Of a DNA stretch of 60,993 bases, positions 24,063 through 31,974 are shown piece by piece. The stretch comes from Pelethousia sp034928145. GTDB taxonomy: Bacteria > Bacillota > Clostridia > Christensenellales > CAG-138. The notes under the pieces were generated by a model, which was not told where the DNA came from, ran no database searches, and was given only the letters and a program-made list of their open reading frames with translations. Position 1 is the first letter of the stretch; each line of letters begins with the position of its first letter. The translations under genes and the position numbers were made by a program. The stretch is taken from the NCBI GenBank assembly GCA_034928145.1, contig JAYFPE010000003.1, forward strand, positions 1 to 60,993, given 5' to 3'.

Positions 24063-26366
24063 TTACAATTCGTGCTTCACCCGGTCGGCCTCCTCGGCCC
24101 GCTTGGCGTCGTTCCATTTATCCATGGTGCCCACGAGGTAACCTGTGATGCGCCGGATGCGCTGGAATTGCGGCCCACCATGCTCCGTGCGGCCGCACTT
24201 GGGGCAAGTATCGCCGATGATGCCATTGTAGCCGCAAACCCCATCCCGATCCACCGGGTGGTTGATAGAGCCATAGCCGATGCCCGCCTCCTTCATGCAT
24301 CGCACGATGCTCTCAAAGGCGTCGAGGTTCTGGGCCGTGTCTCCATCCAGCTCCACATAGCTGATATGCCCCGCATTGGTGAGGGCATGGTAGGGAGCTT
24401 CCAGGCGGATCTTATCAAAGGCGGAAAGCGGGAAATAGACCGGGATGTGGAAGCTGTTGGTATAATATTCCCGATCCGTAACGCCCTCGATCGCGCCGAA
24501 GCGCTTTTTATCCAGCTTGACAAAGCGGCCGGAAAGGCCCTCCGCCGGGGTAGCCAACAGGGTAAGGTTCAGCTTGCGCTTTTTCGATTCGTCATCCAGC
24601 CTGCGCCGCATGTGGGAGATGATCTCGAGGCCCAGATTCTGGGCTTTTTCGCTTTGGCCATGATGCTCGCCCACCAGCACCTTGAGGGTTTCCGCCAGGC
24701 CGATGAAGCCCACGGAGAGGGTGCCATGCTTGAGTACCTCGCCGATCTCGTCGTTCCAATGCAGGTTTTCACTGCCCAGCCAACAGCCTTCCCCCATGAG
24801 GAAGGGGAAGTTACATACCTTCTTTTTGCATTGGATGGCAAAGCGTTCCAAAAGCTGCTCAACACACAGGTCGATCTTGCGGTCGAGCTCTTCGAAGAAC
24901 CATTCCGCATTGCCGCCGGAGAGAATGGCGATGCGGGGCAGGTTGATGGTGGTGAAGCTAAGGTTGCCCCGCCGCGAGGCAATCTGGCTGGTCGGGTCGT
25001 ATACATTGGCCATCACGCGGGTGCGGCAGCCCATGTATCCTACCTCGGTCTCGTAATGGCCGGGCTTATAGTAAGGCAGGTTGAAAGGCGCGTCGACAAA
25101 GGAAAAGTTAGGGAACAGGCGCTTGGCGCTGCAGCGGCAGGCCAGGCGGAAAAGGTCGTAATTCGGCTCCCCGGGATTATAGTTAACCCCCTCTTTTACC
25201 CGGAAGATCTGGATGGGAAAAATCGGCGTTTCCCCATGGCCCAGCCCCGCCTCGGTAGCCAGCAGCATGTTTTTCATCACCATGCGGCCCTCGGCACTGG
25301 TATCCATGCCGTAGTTGATGCTGGAAAAGGGAGTCTGCGCGCCCGCGCGTGAGTGCATGGTGTTGAGGTTGTGCACCAATGCCACCATGGCCTTATAGGT
25401 TTCCCGGTCGGTATCCCGCACGGCCTTGTCCCTGGCAAAAGCCTGGGCCTTGGCAAAGGGGGCCTCTTCTACGCCCGCCTCAAGATAGAGCGCTTGCTCG
25501 CGGGCCAGGTAGCCGTTGCCGTCATCCAGCAGGGGCTCCAAATTCTCGGCCGCCAGCGCGGCGTTCACCGCGTCGATCACAGCCTGCGGCTCATCGAGCA
25601 GCAGCTCGAGGCTGCGTCCAAGCATTTGGCGGTAAGTGCGGATATAGGTCTTGGCCACGCCGGGGGCCAGGCCGTAATCGAAATTGACGATGCTCTGGCC
25701 GCCGTGCTGGTCGTTTTTATTCGACTGGATGGCGATGCAGGCCAGAGCCGCATAGCTGGTGATATGCATGGGCTCGCGCAGCACGCCGTGGCCGGTGGAA
25801 AAGCCGCCTTTAAAGAGGGTGAGCAGGTCGATCTGGCAGCAGGTGGTAGTGAGGGTATAAAAATCCAGGTCGTGGATGTGGATATCCCCCTCGCGGTGCG
25901 CCCGGGCATGCTCGGGATTAAGCACGTAGAGCTCGTTGAACTGCTTGGCGCCCTCGCTGCCGTATTTGAGCATCGCGCCCATGGCGGTGTTGCCGTCAAT
26001 GTTGGCGTTCTCCCGCTTAATATCGCTATCGCTGGCCTCAGAATAGGTGATATCCTCGTATATTTTCATCAGGCGGGTATTGGCCTGGCGCACGCGGCTG
26101 CGCTCCGCGCGGTAGAGGATATAGGCCTTGGCCGTGCGCACGTGGCCGTTATCCAGGAGCACCCGCTCCACGCAATCCTGTATCTGCTCCACCTCGGGCT
26201 GATCCACCCCCGCCTCCTCCAGGCGCTGCACCACCTGCTGCGCCAAGCCCTCCGCACCGTTGGCGCTTACGCCCGTGGCGTCGAAGGCCTTTTGGATGGC
26301 CATGGTGATTTTTTGCATCTCAAAGGGCGCGATCCGCCCATCCCGCTTTTTGATGACGTCTATCAT
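24063..26366 (-). CDS. nrdD: Anaerobic ribonucleoside-triphosphate reductase NrdD
   Basis: This 767-aa class III reductase makes deoxynucleotides without oxygen. The N-terminal ATP-cone (residues ~2-92, VIKKRDGRIAPFEMQKI) is the allosteric dATP/ATP switch. The large glycyl-radical domain ends in the zinc site (VCGYNG...TCPKCGR) and the radical-carrying RRITGYLVGTMDKWN near the C-terminus. NrdG follows. Candidate NrdR-type repeats lie in its promoter. This enzyme alone supports an anaerobic lifestyle. Confidence 0.95.
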   Translation of the reverse strand: MIDVIKKRDGRIAPFEMQKITMAIQKAFDATGVSANGAEGLAQQVVQRLEEAGVDQPEVEQIQDCVERVLLDNGHVRTAKAYILYRAERSRVRQANTRLMKIYEDITYSEASDSDIKRENANIDGNTAMGAMLKYGSEGAKQFNELYVLNPEHARAHREGDIHIHDLDFYTLTTTCCQIDLLTLFKGGFSTGHGVLREPMHITSYAALACIAIQSNKNDQHGGQSIVNFDYGLAPGVAKTYIRTYRQMLGRSLELLLDEPQAVIDAVNAALAAENLEPLLDDGNGYLAREQALYLEAGVEEAPFAKAQAFARDKAVRDTDRETYKAMVALVHNLNTMHSRAGAQTPFSSINYGMDTSAEGRMVMKNMLLATEAGLGHGETPIFPIQIFRVKEGVNYNPGEPNYDLFRLACRCSAKRLFPNFSFVDAPFNLPYYKPGHYETEVGYMGCRTRVMANVYDPTSQIASRRGNLSFTTINLPRIAILSGGNAEWFFEELDRKIDLCVEQLLERFAIQCKKKVCNFPFLMGEGCWLGSENLHWNDEIGEVLKHGTLSVGFIGLAETLKVLVGEHHGQSEKAQNLGLEIISHMRRRLDDESKKRKLNLTLLATPAEGLSGRFVKLDKKRFGAIEGVTDREYYTNSFHIPVYFPLSAFDKIRLEAPYHALTNAGHISYVELDGDTAQNLDAFESIVRCMKEAGIGYGSINHPVDRDGVCGYNGIIGDTCPKCGRTEHGGPQFQRIRRITGYLVGTMDKWNDAKRAEEADRVKHEL

Positions 26367-26407
26367 GCCGATTCCCCCTTATATCCTAGCCGGAATGTGC
26401 CGGCTCC

Positions 26408-26453
26408 ACAACATATTGTATCATGCCGTGTAAATAGTATACATATTTTGTGT
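26408..26453 (-). promoter_or_regulatory. nrdD promoter with NrdR-like repeats
   Basis: ACATATT occurs at 26411-26417 and again at 26441-26447, exactly 30 bp apart, inside AT-rich motifs (ACAACATATTGTAT and ATACATATTTTGTGT) that partly match the NrdR box. On the minus strand TACAAT (26420-26415) can serve as -10. Two boxes about three helical turns apart over the core promoter is the usual NrdR layout, but the matches are imperfect. Confidence 0.4.
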
Positions 26454-26473
26454 TCTTAATGCAATATCCAAAA

Positions 26474-26486
26474 GTGACAATGTCAC
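26474..26486. promoter_or_regulatory. 13-bp palindrome upstream of nrdD
   Basis: GTGACAATGTCAC is symmetric around its central A. It lies 20 bases upstream of the outer NrdR-like box, where an activator would bind. The regulator is not recognisable. Confidence 0.3.
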
Positions 26487-26498
26487 GTTTGCCGCAAA

Positions 26499-26528
26499 AC
26501 AAAAAAGGCCCCGTTTGCATGGGGCCTT
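26499..26528 (-). terminator. Terminator of the zinc-ribbon gene
   Basis: AAGGCCCC (26505-26512) pairs with 26521-26528. On the minus strand the stem runs into TTTTTTGTTTT, a strong U-tract. Confidence 0.85.
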
Positions 26529-26617
26529 CTTGCTTTTACTAATGCACCGAATTTTTCCGCAGCGCGGGAAAAAGGGGATTAGGAAGCCTTTGCTCGCAGA
26601 GCGTCAGATCGAGAAGG

Positions 26618-26887
26618 TTAACGGTGGTTCTGGAAGCAAGCACTGCAGTAGATCGGGCGGTCGTTCTTGGGAACGAACGGGATCTTGGTGGGAGCACCGC
26701 ACTCGGCGCAAACGGCGTCGTACATTTCGCGTTCGCCGCTACGCTGGGATTTACGGTTGTTCCTGCAGCCCTTGCAGCGGATGGGTTCGTTCTGGAAGCC
26801 CTTCTCAGCGTAGAATTCCTGCTCGCCAGCGGTAAAAACGAACTCAGCGCCGCAATCCTTGCATACCAAAGTCTTGTCTTCGAACAT
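26618..26887 (-). CDS. CxxC-x17-CxxC zinc-ribbon protein
   Basis: This 89-aa protein has four CxxC pairs (CKDC, CKGC, CAEC, CSAC). The last two are separated by exactly 17 residues (GAPTKIPFVPKNDRPIY), the hallmark of the TIGR04272 CxxC-x17-CxxC domain; the first half is the related probable zinc-binding ribbon (AEFVFTAGEQEFYAEKGF). It probably binds two zinc ions; the role is unknown. The gene is monocistronic on the minus strand with a ~260-nt, highly structured leader and its own terminator. In other Clostridia such genes occur near ComF and hpf; hpf is 4 kb away here. Confidence 0.88.
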   Translation of the reverse strand: MFEDKTLVCKDCGAEFVFTAGEQEFYAEKGFQNEPIRCKGCRNNRKSQRSGEREMYDAVCAECGAPTKIPFVPKNDRPIYCSACFQNHR

Positions 26888-26916
26888 TGTGTAAAAATCC
26901 CCTTGTAAAAAATTTT

Positions 26917-27122
26917 TCTGGTTGCCGGCCTTTCGGCTGACCTGGTCTTTGCCCCCACACTCGCCGCCCGGGAGGTTCGCTACTAGGCGTTACGCCCCCC
27001 ACTACTGCTCCTCTCGCGGCCGACGGCCGCGGGCGGACTTACATCTAAGCCGCACCATGCTCACGGGCTTTGCCCGCTTATGTGGATCGTTTCGCCTGCG
27101 ACTGGCATCGATTTGCAACCAC
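26917..27122 (-). ncRNA. Large structured RNA or leader (raiA-like candidate)
   Basis: A ~205-nt GC-rich block sits between AT-rich flanks, downstream of a minus-strand promoter and upstream of the zinc-ribbon gene. Stems visible: CGGGC/GCCCG (27064-27076), GCGGaCTTA/TAAGCCGC (27033-27053), CGCGGCC/GGCCGCG (27015-27031), GGCG/CGCC (26986-26996), a GAAA-capped GCC/GGC (26928-26937), a long-range CCGCCCG (26964-26970) with CGGGCGG (27030-27036), and a closing pairing of 26920-26924 with 27116-27120. Size, dense helices and the nearby hpf/raiA gene recall the raiA RNA of Clostridia, but I cannot confirm the consensus. It could instead be a riboswitch for the zinc-ribbon gene. Confidence 0.5.
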
Positions 27123-27151
27123 AGCCCGAAAACCCAAACAACCTAAACTGT

Positions 27152-27180
27152 ATTATAACCGAATGTAATAAAAAACACAA
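27152..27180 (-). promoter_or_regulatory. Promoter of the structured RNA/zinc-ribbon transcript
   Basis: On the minus strand TTGTGT (27180-27175) and a perfect TATAAT (27157-27152) are 17 bp apart. Initiation near 27145 places the whole structured block in the 5' part of the transcript. Confidence 0.6.
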
Positions 27181-27252
27181 CAAATATTTTCTTCGATTAT
27201 ATTCTTTCGTGCAAGTTCGCCATCCTTCTCCTGCAAACCGCTGTAGAAAGCG

Positions 27253-27813
27253 TCAATGCGGCGCGATTTCGTCATAAATCGCGCGGGGGCCGCCTACGTA
27301 TTTGGGCCGCGTGCGGGCCATAACAAGGTTGGCTTCGCCGATCTTGCGCGTGTTTGCGTGGATGGGCACCACCACCGGGTGCAGGTGCATGCCGATCAAC
27401 GTGCCGCCGATATCCAGCCCAGCCGACGCCTTTCCCCGAAGGTCTTCCACCATCACAGGCTCGTCCAGCCGCTTCACAGCCTCCATGGCAAACGCGCCGC
27501 CCGCGTGCAACTGGGGCCGCACCCATACTTGCTGCAGGTCATAGCGCTCCATACAAGCGCGCTCCGCCACCAAGCAGCGGTTAAGGTGCTCACAGCATTG
27601 CACGCACAGATACAGCCCCCGGGCCTTAGCCGCGGGCAATATAGCATCCATCACGGCCTTGGCCGCCTCTTGTGAGGAATCGGTGCCGATGCGCTTGCCG
27701 CAGATCTCGCTGGTGGAGCAGCCCACTACCAACATATCCCCGGCTTTGAGATTATCCGCGGAGGCCATCAGCTCCGCTAAGGCCGCTTGGGCCTGTTTAT
27801 AAACTTCCAGCAT
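27253..27813 (-). CDS. UPF0340/DUF436 (YwlG-like) protein
   Basis: This 186-aa cytoplasmic protein of the TIGR01440/UPF0340 family has the typical LVVGCSTSEICGKRIGTDSS core (read as VVGCSTSEICGKRIG) and QCCEHLNRCLVAER. A late DIGGTLIGMHLHPVVVP is also conserved. The fold is thioesterase/transferase-like but no activity is assigned. A ribosome site AGGGAGGAAAA precedes the ATG at 27813. It is divergent from the feoAB gene. Confidence 0.88.
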   Translation of the reverse strand: MLEVYKQAQAALAELMASADNLKAGDMLVVGCSTSEICGKRIGTDSSQEAAKAVMDAILPAAKARGLYLCVQCCEHLNRCLVAERACMERYDLQQVWVRPQLHAGGAFAMEAVKRLDEPVMVEDLRGKASAGLDIGGTLIGMHLHPVVVPIHANTRKIGEANLVMARTRPKYVGGPRAIYDEIAPH

Positions 27814-27916
27814 TCGTTTTCCTCCCTGTTCTCGCAGTCATACCGAGTAATATTATAGCCTTTCCCCAGTCGCCTTGCAATACGCATCTTGGCGGCTGCA
27901 GCCCCCGTTACGCTGC

Positions 27917-27945
27917 TTGACAGGCGCAAGGCGGGAACATATACT
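27917..27945 (+). promoter_or_regulatory. Sigma-A promoter of the feo operon
   Basis: Perfect TTGACA (27917-27922), 17-bp spacer, TATACT (27940-27945), 37 bases before the ATG. I see no clear Fur box; the AT-rich bases 27946-27965 overlap the start site. Confidence 0.8.
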
Positions 27946-27981
27946 GAATAAGAATTTAAAAGGCGAAAGAGGCCATTTTTT

Positions 27982-30546
27982 ATGGATGATCGAGGCGGGC
28001 GCAAGTCCCTGGGTGAACTCTTGCCCGGGCAAAGCGGCCATATATACGGCGTAAATACGGCGGACAAGCGCGTGCGCCGCCGCATTGTAGACATGGGGAT
28101 TACCCCCGGCACAGAGGTAACGGTGGTCAAGGTGGCCCCCATGGGCGACCCCATCGAAATCGCCCTGCGGGGCTATTCCCTCTCCCTCAGGCAGGAGGAC
28201 GCGCTGCAGATTACCCTGATGAGAGGCGGCGAAAAGGACGCCCTGCAAAAACAGCAGCGCCAGGCCCTGGCCGAATACGAGCGCCGCTCCCACTCACAGC
28301 TCGGCCACGAGCGGGATACCGATGCCGAGGGGCACCGCCGCGCCGCCCTGCTGACCGAGGCCTTTACCAGTGCTTCCAGCGCCTGCTCTCGCGTAGACAG
28401 GATGGAGGAATGCGACGTTTGCGCGCATAAGATCGACCCGGGCGCGGAGAACCAGCCCGTGAAGCTGGCCCTGGTGGGCAACCCCAACTGCGGCAAAACC
28501 ACCCTGTTCAACGCCATGACCGGCGGCCACGAATACGTGGGCAACTGGCCCGGCGTAACGGTAGAAAAAAAGGAGGGGCGCGTCAAGCAGCCCAACCGGG
28601 GCGCTGTGGGCAAAAACGCCATCTGCACCCACGGCCATGATATGACGCTGGTAGACCTGCCGGGCATCTATTCCCTCTCCCCCCATTCCATGGAAGAGAT
28701 CATCGCCAGGCGCTTCATTGTAGATGAAAAGCCGGATGCCATCATCAACATCGTGGATGGCACCAACCTGGAGCGCAACCTCTACCTCACCGTGCAGCTG
28801 ATGGAGCTGGAGCGGCCCATGATCGTGGCCCTCAATATGATGGACGAGGTGGAGAAAAACGGCGATTGCATCGACGTGAACCGCCTTTCCTTGGAGCTGG
28901 GCGTGCCTGTGATCCCCATCTCCGCCCGTACGGGCATGGGGGTGGATGAGCTGGCAGTCCAAGCGCAAAAGCTGATCCACGCCATCCACACCCAATTCCA
29001 CGAGGGCTTCAACATCGAGCCGGACGACCTTTACGACGATTTCACCCACATGGCCCACCACCGCATCGGCAAGCTGGTCGAAAGCTACGCCAAGGCCGCA
29101 GGCTTGCCGTTGCATTGGACACAGATCAAGCTTTTGGAGAGCGACCAGCTTATCAAGGAAAGCCTGGGCCTGCCGCCGGAGGTAGAGCGGCAAGTAGAGG
29201 CCGTGGTGGCGGAATACGCCGCGGCCAGCCCCCTGGGCGATAACGAGAGCATGGTGGCGGATAGCCGCTACCGCTACGTGGGCCGCGTGTGCGCCCTCGC
29301 CCTCAAGCGGGCGCGCAAGCAAGGGGAAGCCAGCAGATCCAACCGCATCGACACCCTGCTCACCCATAAGTTCTTGGCCCTGCCCATCTTTTTCGGCATC
29401 ATGATGCTGATTTTCGGCCTCACCTTTTCGAGCCTCGGGGCCTTCCTTTCGGATTGGGTGAGCGAGGCCATCGGCTCCTTTATCATCCCCTATATGCGCG
29501 AGACGATGATGGCCTCCGGCGCGTTTTCCTGGCTTACGGGCCTGGTCTGCGACGGCATTCTTACCGGCGTGGGCGGCGTGCTCACCTTCCTGCCGCAGAT
29601 CGCCATTCTCTTCTTCTGCCTCTCCCTTCTGGAGGATAGCGGCTATATGAGCCGCATCGCCTTTATTATGGATAAACCCATGCGCCGCTTCGGCCTTTCG
29701 GGCAAGAGCTTCATCCCCCTATTGATGGGCTTTGGCTGCACCGTACCCGCGACCATGGGCGCGCGTACCATGGATAACGAAAAGGACAAGCGCATGACCA
29801 TCTTGCTGCTGCCCTTTATGAGCTGCTCGGCCAAGCTGCCGGTCTACGGCCTCATCGCCGGGGCCTTCTTCGCCAAAGGGCGTGCGCTGGTGATCTTTTC
29901 GCTTTACGCCATCGGCATCCTGCTGGGCATCCTATCCGGCCTGCTGTTCAAAAAGCGGCTCTTCCCGGGGGAGGATGCGCCCTTCGTCATCGAACTGCCC
30001 CCTTACCGCGTGCCCACGGCCCGCAATACCTTTACCCACGTTTGGGAGCGGGTTCACCACTTTTTGCAAAAGGCAGGCACCATCATCTTCGCCATGAGCG
30101 TGGTGCTCTGGTTCCTGCAAAGCTTTGACCCCCGCCTCGCATTGGTGGAGGATGCCTCCAAGAGCATTCTGGGACTCCTGGGCGGCCTGATCGCCCCCCT
30201 ATTCCGGCCGCAAGGTTTTGGAAGCTGGCAGGCTGCGGTGGCCCTGCTTACAGGGCTCATCGCCAAGGAGGCGGTGGTCTCCAGCCTGGCCATGTTTTAC
30301 GGCTTCTCCCTATCGGCAGAAAGCGGCGCTGTGGCTACGGCCCTCTCGGGTACTTTTACCCCCCGCTCCGCCTATGCCTTCCTCATTTTCGTGCTGCTGT
30401 ATGTGCCCTGCGCCGCAGCCGTCTCCACCATGCAGCGCGAGCTGCAAAGCGCCAAGTGGACGGCCTTCGCCGTGTTTTGGCAGGTGGCCGTGGCCTATGT
30501 GATTAGCTTTGTCGCTTACATGTTATTGGGCCCATTCCTGCCATAA
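27982..30546 (+). CDS. feoB: FeoA-FeoB fusion, ferrous iron transporter
   Basis: This 854-aa protein fuses an SH3-like FeoA domain (residues ~8-82, LPGQSGHIYGV and RRIVDMGITPGTEV) to a complete FeoB. A ~75-residue linker holds three cysteines (C135, C144, C147; ECDVC). The G domain has GNPNCGKT (166-173), DLPG and NMMD. Next come the FeoB helical insertion, Gate domains with ~9-10 membrane helices, and the conserved FIPLLMGFGCTVPA and FMSCSAKLPVY Cys motifs. It imports Fe(II) across the cytoplasmic membrane. GAAAGAGG precedes the ATG. FeoA and FeoB are usually separate; fusion fixes a 1:1 ratio. Confidence 0.93.
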   Translation: MDDRGGRKSLGELLPGQSGHIYGVNTADKRVRRRIVDMGITPGTEVTVVKVAPMGDPIEIALRGYSLSLRQEDALQITLMRGGEKDALQKQQRQALAEYERRSHSQLGHERDTDAEGHRRAALLTEAFTSASSACSRVDRMEECDVCAHKIDPGAENQPVKLALVGNPNCGKTTLFNAMTGGHEYVGNWPGVTVEKKEGRVKQPNRGAVGKNAICTHGHDMTLVDLPGIYSLSPHSMEEIIARRFIVDEKPDAIINIVDGTNLERNLYLTVQLMELERPMIVALNMMDEVEKNGDCIDVNRLSLELGVPVIPISARTGMGVDELAVQAQKLIHAIHTQFHEGFNIEPDDLYDDFTHMAHHRIGKLVESYAKAAGLPLHWTQIKLLESDQLIKESLGLPPEVERQVEAVVAEYAAASPLGDNESMVADSRYRYVGRVCALALKRARKQGEASRSNRIDTLLTHKFLALPIFFGIMMLIFGLTFSSLGAFLSDWVSEAIGSFIIPYMRETMMASGAFSWLTGLVCDGILTGVGGVLTFLPQIAILFFCLSLLEDSGYMSRIAFIMDKPMRRFGLSGKSFIPLLMGFGCTVPATMGARTMDNEKDKRMTILLLPFMSCSAKLPVYGLIAGAFFAKGRALVIFSLYAIGILLGILSGLLFKKRLFPGEDAPFVIELPPYRVPTARNTFTHVWERVHHFLQKAGTIIFAMSVVLWFLQSFDPRLALVEDASKSILGLLGGLIAPLFRPQGFGSWQAAVALLTGLIAKEAVVSSLAMFYGFSLSAESGAVATALSGTFTPRSAYAFLIFVLLYVPCAAAVSTMQRELQSAKWTAFAVFWQVAVAYVISFVAYMLLGPFLP

Positions 30547-30585
30547 TAATAGTAAGGGCCCGATTATAGAGAAGGGAGCTGGCGT

Positions 30586-30723
30586 ATGATCTGGTACATC
30601 CTGGCGGGTCTGATCCTGCTTTACACGGCCTGGTGCCTGGTCAGATGGTGGAAGGGCCGCAAAAAAGGCTGCCACGGTGGCTGCGCGGATTGCCCTAAGC
30701 GCGAGCGATGCGGGCGGAGATAA
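30586..30723 (+). CDS. FeoB-associated Cys-rich membrane protein
   Basis: This 45-aa protein is 39 bases after feoB and has AAGGGAG before its ATG. It has one membrane helix (IWYILAGLILLYTAWCLV), a basic stretch (RWWKGRKKG) and a cysteine tail (CHGGCADCPKRERC), the typical layout of FeoB-associated Cys-rich membrane proteins. The cytoplasmic cysteines may bind Fe(II) or a cluster near the FeoB exit. No terminator separates it from feoB, so they share a transcript. Confidence 0.85.
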   Translation: MIWYILAGLILLYTAWCLVRWWKGRKKGCHGGCADCPKRERCGRR

Positions 30724-30788
30724 AAAAGATTGTCCCACCCGTGCCCCCATCTTTTCACAAAAATATCTGTTTTATCGCGCGTACTTTA

Positions 30789-30797
30789 TGCTATACT
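30789..30797 (+). promoter_or_regulatory. Extended -10 promoter of hpf
   Basis: TGCTATACT contains TATACT (30792-30797) with the TGn extension; the -35 position is T-rich without a clear match. It lies ~70 bases before the hpf ATG. Confidence 0.5.
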
Positions 30798-30869
30798 TAG
30801 ATCATAGAAGAAAGAGCGCCGCAACATGGGGCGGTCTCGCCCAATCCGGCGCGGGAAAGGGGAAGAACC

Positions 30870-31400
30870 ATGCGAATTATCATCACGGGCAAAAACATTG
30901 AGGTATCGGAATACCTGGAGGATCTCGTAAACAAAAAGGTATCCAAGCTCGACAAGTATTTCCCCGAGGACACCGAAGCACATGTGACGCTGGCGGTAGA
31001 ACGTAACCGCCACATCGTCGAGGTCACCATCCCCTACGTGGGCGGCATCATTCGCGGCGAGGTCGCTTCCGGCGATATGTATGCCTCTGTAGATAGCGTG
31101 CTGGCCAAGCTTGAGCACCAAATTGTCAAGCACCGCACCAAGCTCGAAAAGAATCTGCGCCAGGGCGCCTTCAAAGCAGAGCCGGTCTACGCCCCGCTGG
31201 AGGATTTCGACGACGAGCCCAAGCAGGTCGTGCGCGTAAAGCGTTTCTCCATCAAACCCATGGATGTGGAGGAAGCCATCCTGCAAATGGAACTCTTGGG
31301 CCACTCCTTCTACGTATTTGAAAATGCCGAGGATGGCACCGTAAACGTCCTCTACCTGCGTAAGGACGGGAACTACGGCCTCATCGAGCCGGAATATTGA
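30870..31400 (+). CDS. hpf: Long-form ribosome hibernation-promoting factor
   Basis: This 176-aa protein has the S30AE/RaiA domain (residues ~1-95, MRIIITGKNIEVSEYLEDLVNKKVSKLDKYF-type start, quoted in part) and the C-terminal dimerisation domain of long HPF (residues ~118-176, VVRVKRFSIKPMDVEEAI, LGHSFYVFENAEDG, VLYLRKDGNYGLIEPE). It binds the 30S subunit and joins two 70S ribosomes into 100S dimers in resting cells. AAAGGGGAAG precedes the ATG. Monocistronic with its own promoter and terminator. Confidence 0.95.
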   Translation: MRIIITGKNIEVSEYLEDLVNKKVSKLDKYFPEDTEAHVTLAVERNRHIVEVTIPYVGGIIRGEVASGDMYASVDSVLAKLEHQIVKHRTKLEKNLRQGAFKAEPVYAPLEDFDDEPKQVVRVKRFSIKPMDVEEAILQMELLGHSFYVFENAEDGTVNVLYLRKDGNYGLIEPEY

Positions 31401-31422
31401 GCCGCCTTATTTATCAAATATC

Positions 31423-31446
31423 AAAGGCCCCTCGCGGGGCCTTTTT
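31423..31446 (+). terminator. Terminator of hpf
   Basis: AAAGGCCCC (31423-31431) pairs with GGGGCCTTT (31436-31444) around TCGC and is followed by TT. It may also serve the convergent molybdenum hydroxylase operon. Confidence 0.88.
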
Positions 31447-31497
31447 ATGTGCCAAAAAGGAATTGTTTCCACTTCCCGATATGTGACGGGCCTTCCT

Positions 31498-31974
31498 TCA
31501 CGGCCGCGCCGTGCCCGGCAAAACGGCGCGCAAGGCCGCACGGATCTCCGCATAGCTGGTGCAGCGGCAGATATTCGCTTGCAACCATTCCTCCATGGCG
31601 CCCTCATCCGCCTGTGGCGCGCTATGCAAAAGAGCATAGCTGGCCATAAGGAAGCCCGGTGTGCAATAGCCGCATTGAAAGGCCCTGGCCTCGCTGAAGG
31701 CTTTGACCAGCGGGCTTTCGCCAATGCCCTCCACAGTGATTATCTGCTTGCCCTCCGCCGCGCAGGCGAGAACCAGGCAGCTTTTGACAGGCAGTCCGTC
31801 CATTACCACGGTGCAGGCCCCACAATCCCCGTTGCGGCAGCCGGGCTTGGCCCCGGTGAGGCCCAACTGGCCGCGCAGCACATCCAGCAGCACATCCGCG
31901 GGCCGTACCCAAAGCGCGTGGGCCCGGCCGTTTACATGCAGCGTGATCTCCGCCTTGCCTTTGTAAACGATCAT
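31498..31974 (-). CDS. Molybdenum hydroxylase, 2Fe-2S subunit
   Basis: This 158-aa electron-transfer subunit has the plant-ferredoxin-type cluster (GCRNGDCGACTVVMDG plus a later C, around residues 46-70) and the second [2Fe-2S] cluster in the helical domain (FQCGYCTPGF and ANICRCTSY). Both sets of cysteines are complete. The true ATG is at 31974 and overlaps the stop of the FAD subunit (ATGA); a longer same-frame reading runs antisense-like through the FAD gene and is spurious. Last gene of the operon. Family: xanthine dehydrogenase/CO dehydrogenase small subunit. Confidence 0.92.
   Translation of the reverse strand: MIVYKGKAEITLHVNGRAHALWVRPADVLLDVLRGQLGLTGAKPGCRNGDCGACTVVMDGLPVKSCLVLACAAEGKQIITVEGIGESPLVKAFSEARAFQCGYCTPGFLMASYALLHSAPQADEGAMEEWLQANICRCTSYAEIRAALRAVLPGTARP

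Noticed and set aside
24072..26459. Two long plus-strand frames (426 and 368 codons) across nrdD
   Set aside because: Both mirror the nrdD codons, lack ribosome sites and show no known protein motif.
26922..27277. Short plus-strand ORFs in the gap beside the zinc-ribbon gene
   Set aside because: They overlap the structured RNA candidate, use codons atypical for the backbone and have no ribosome site.
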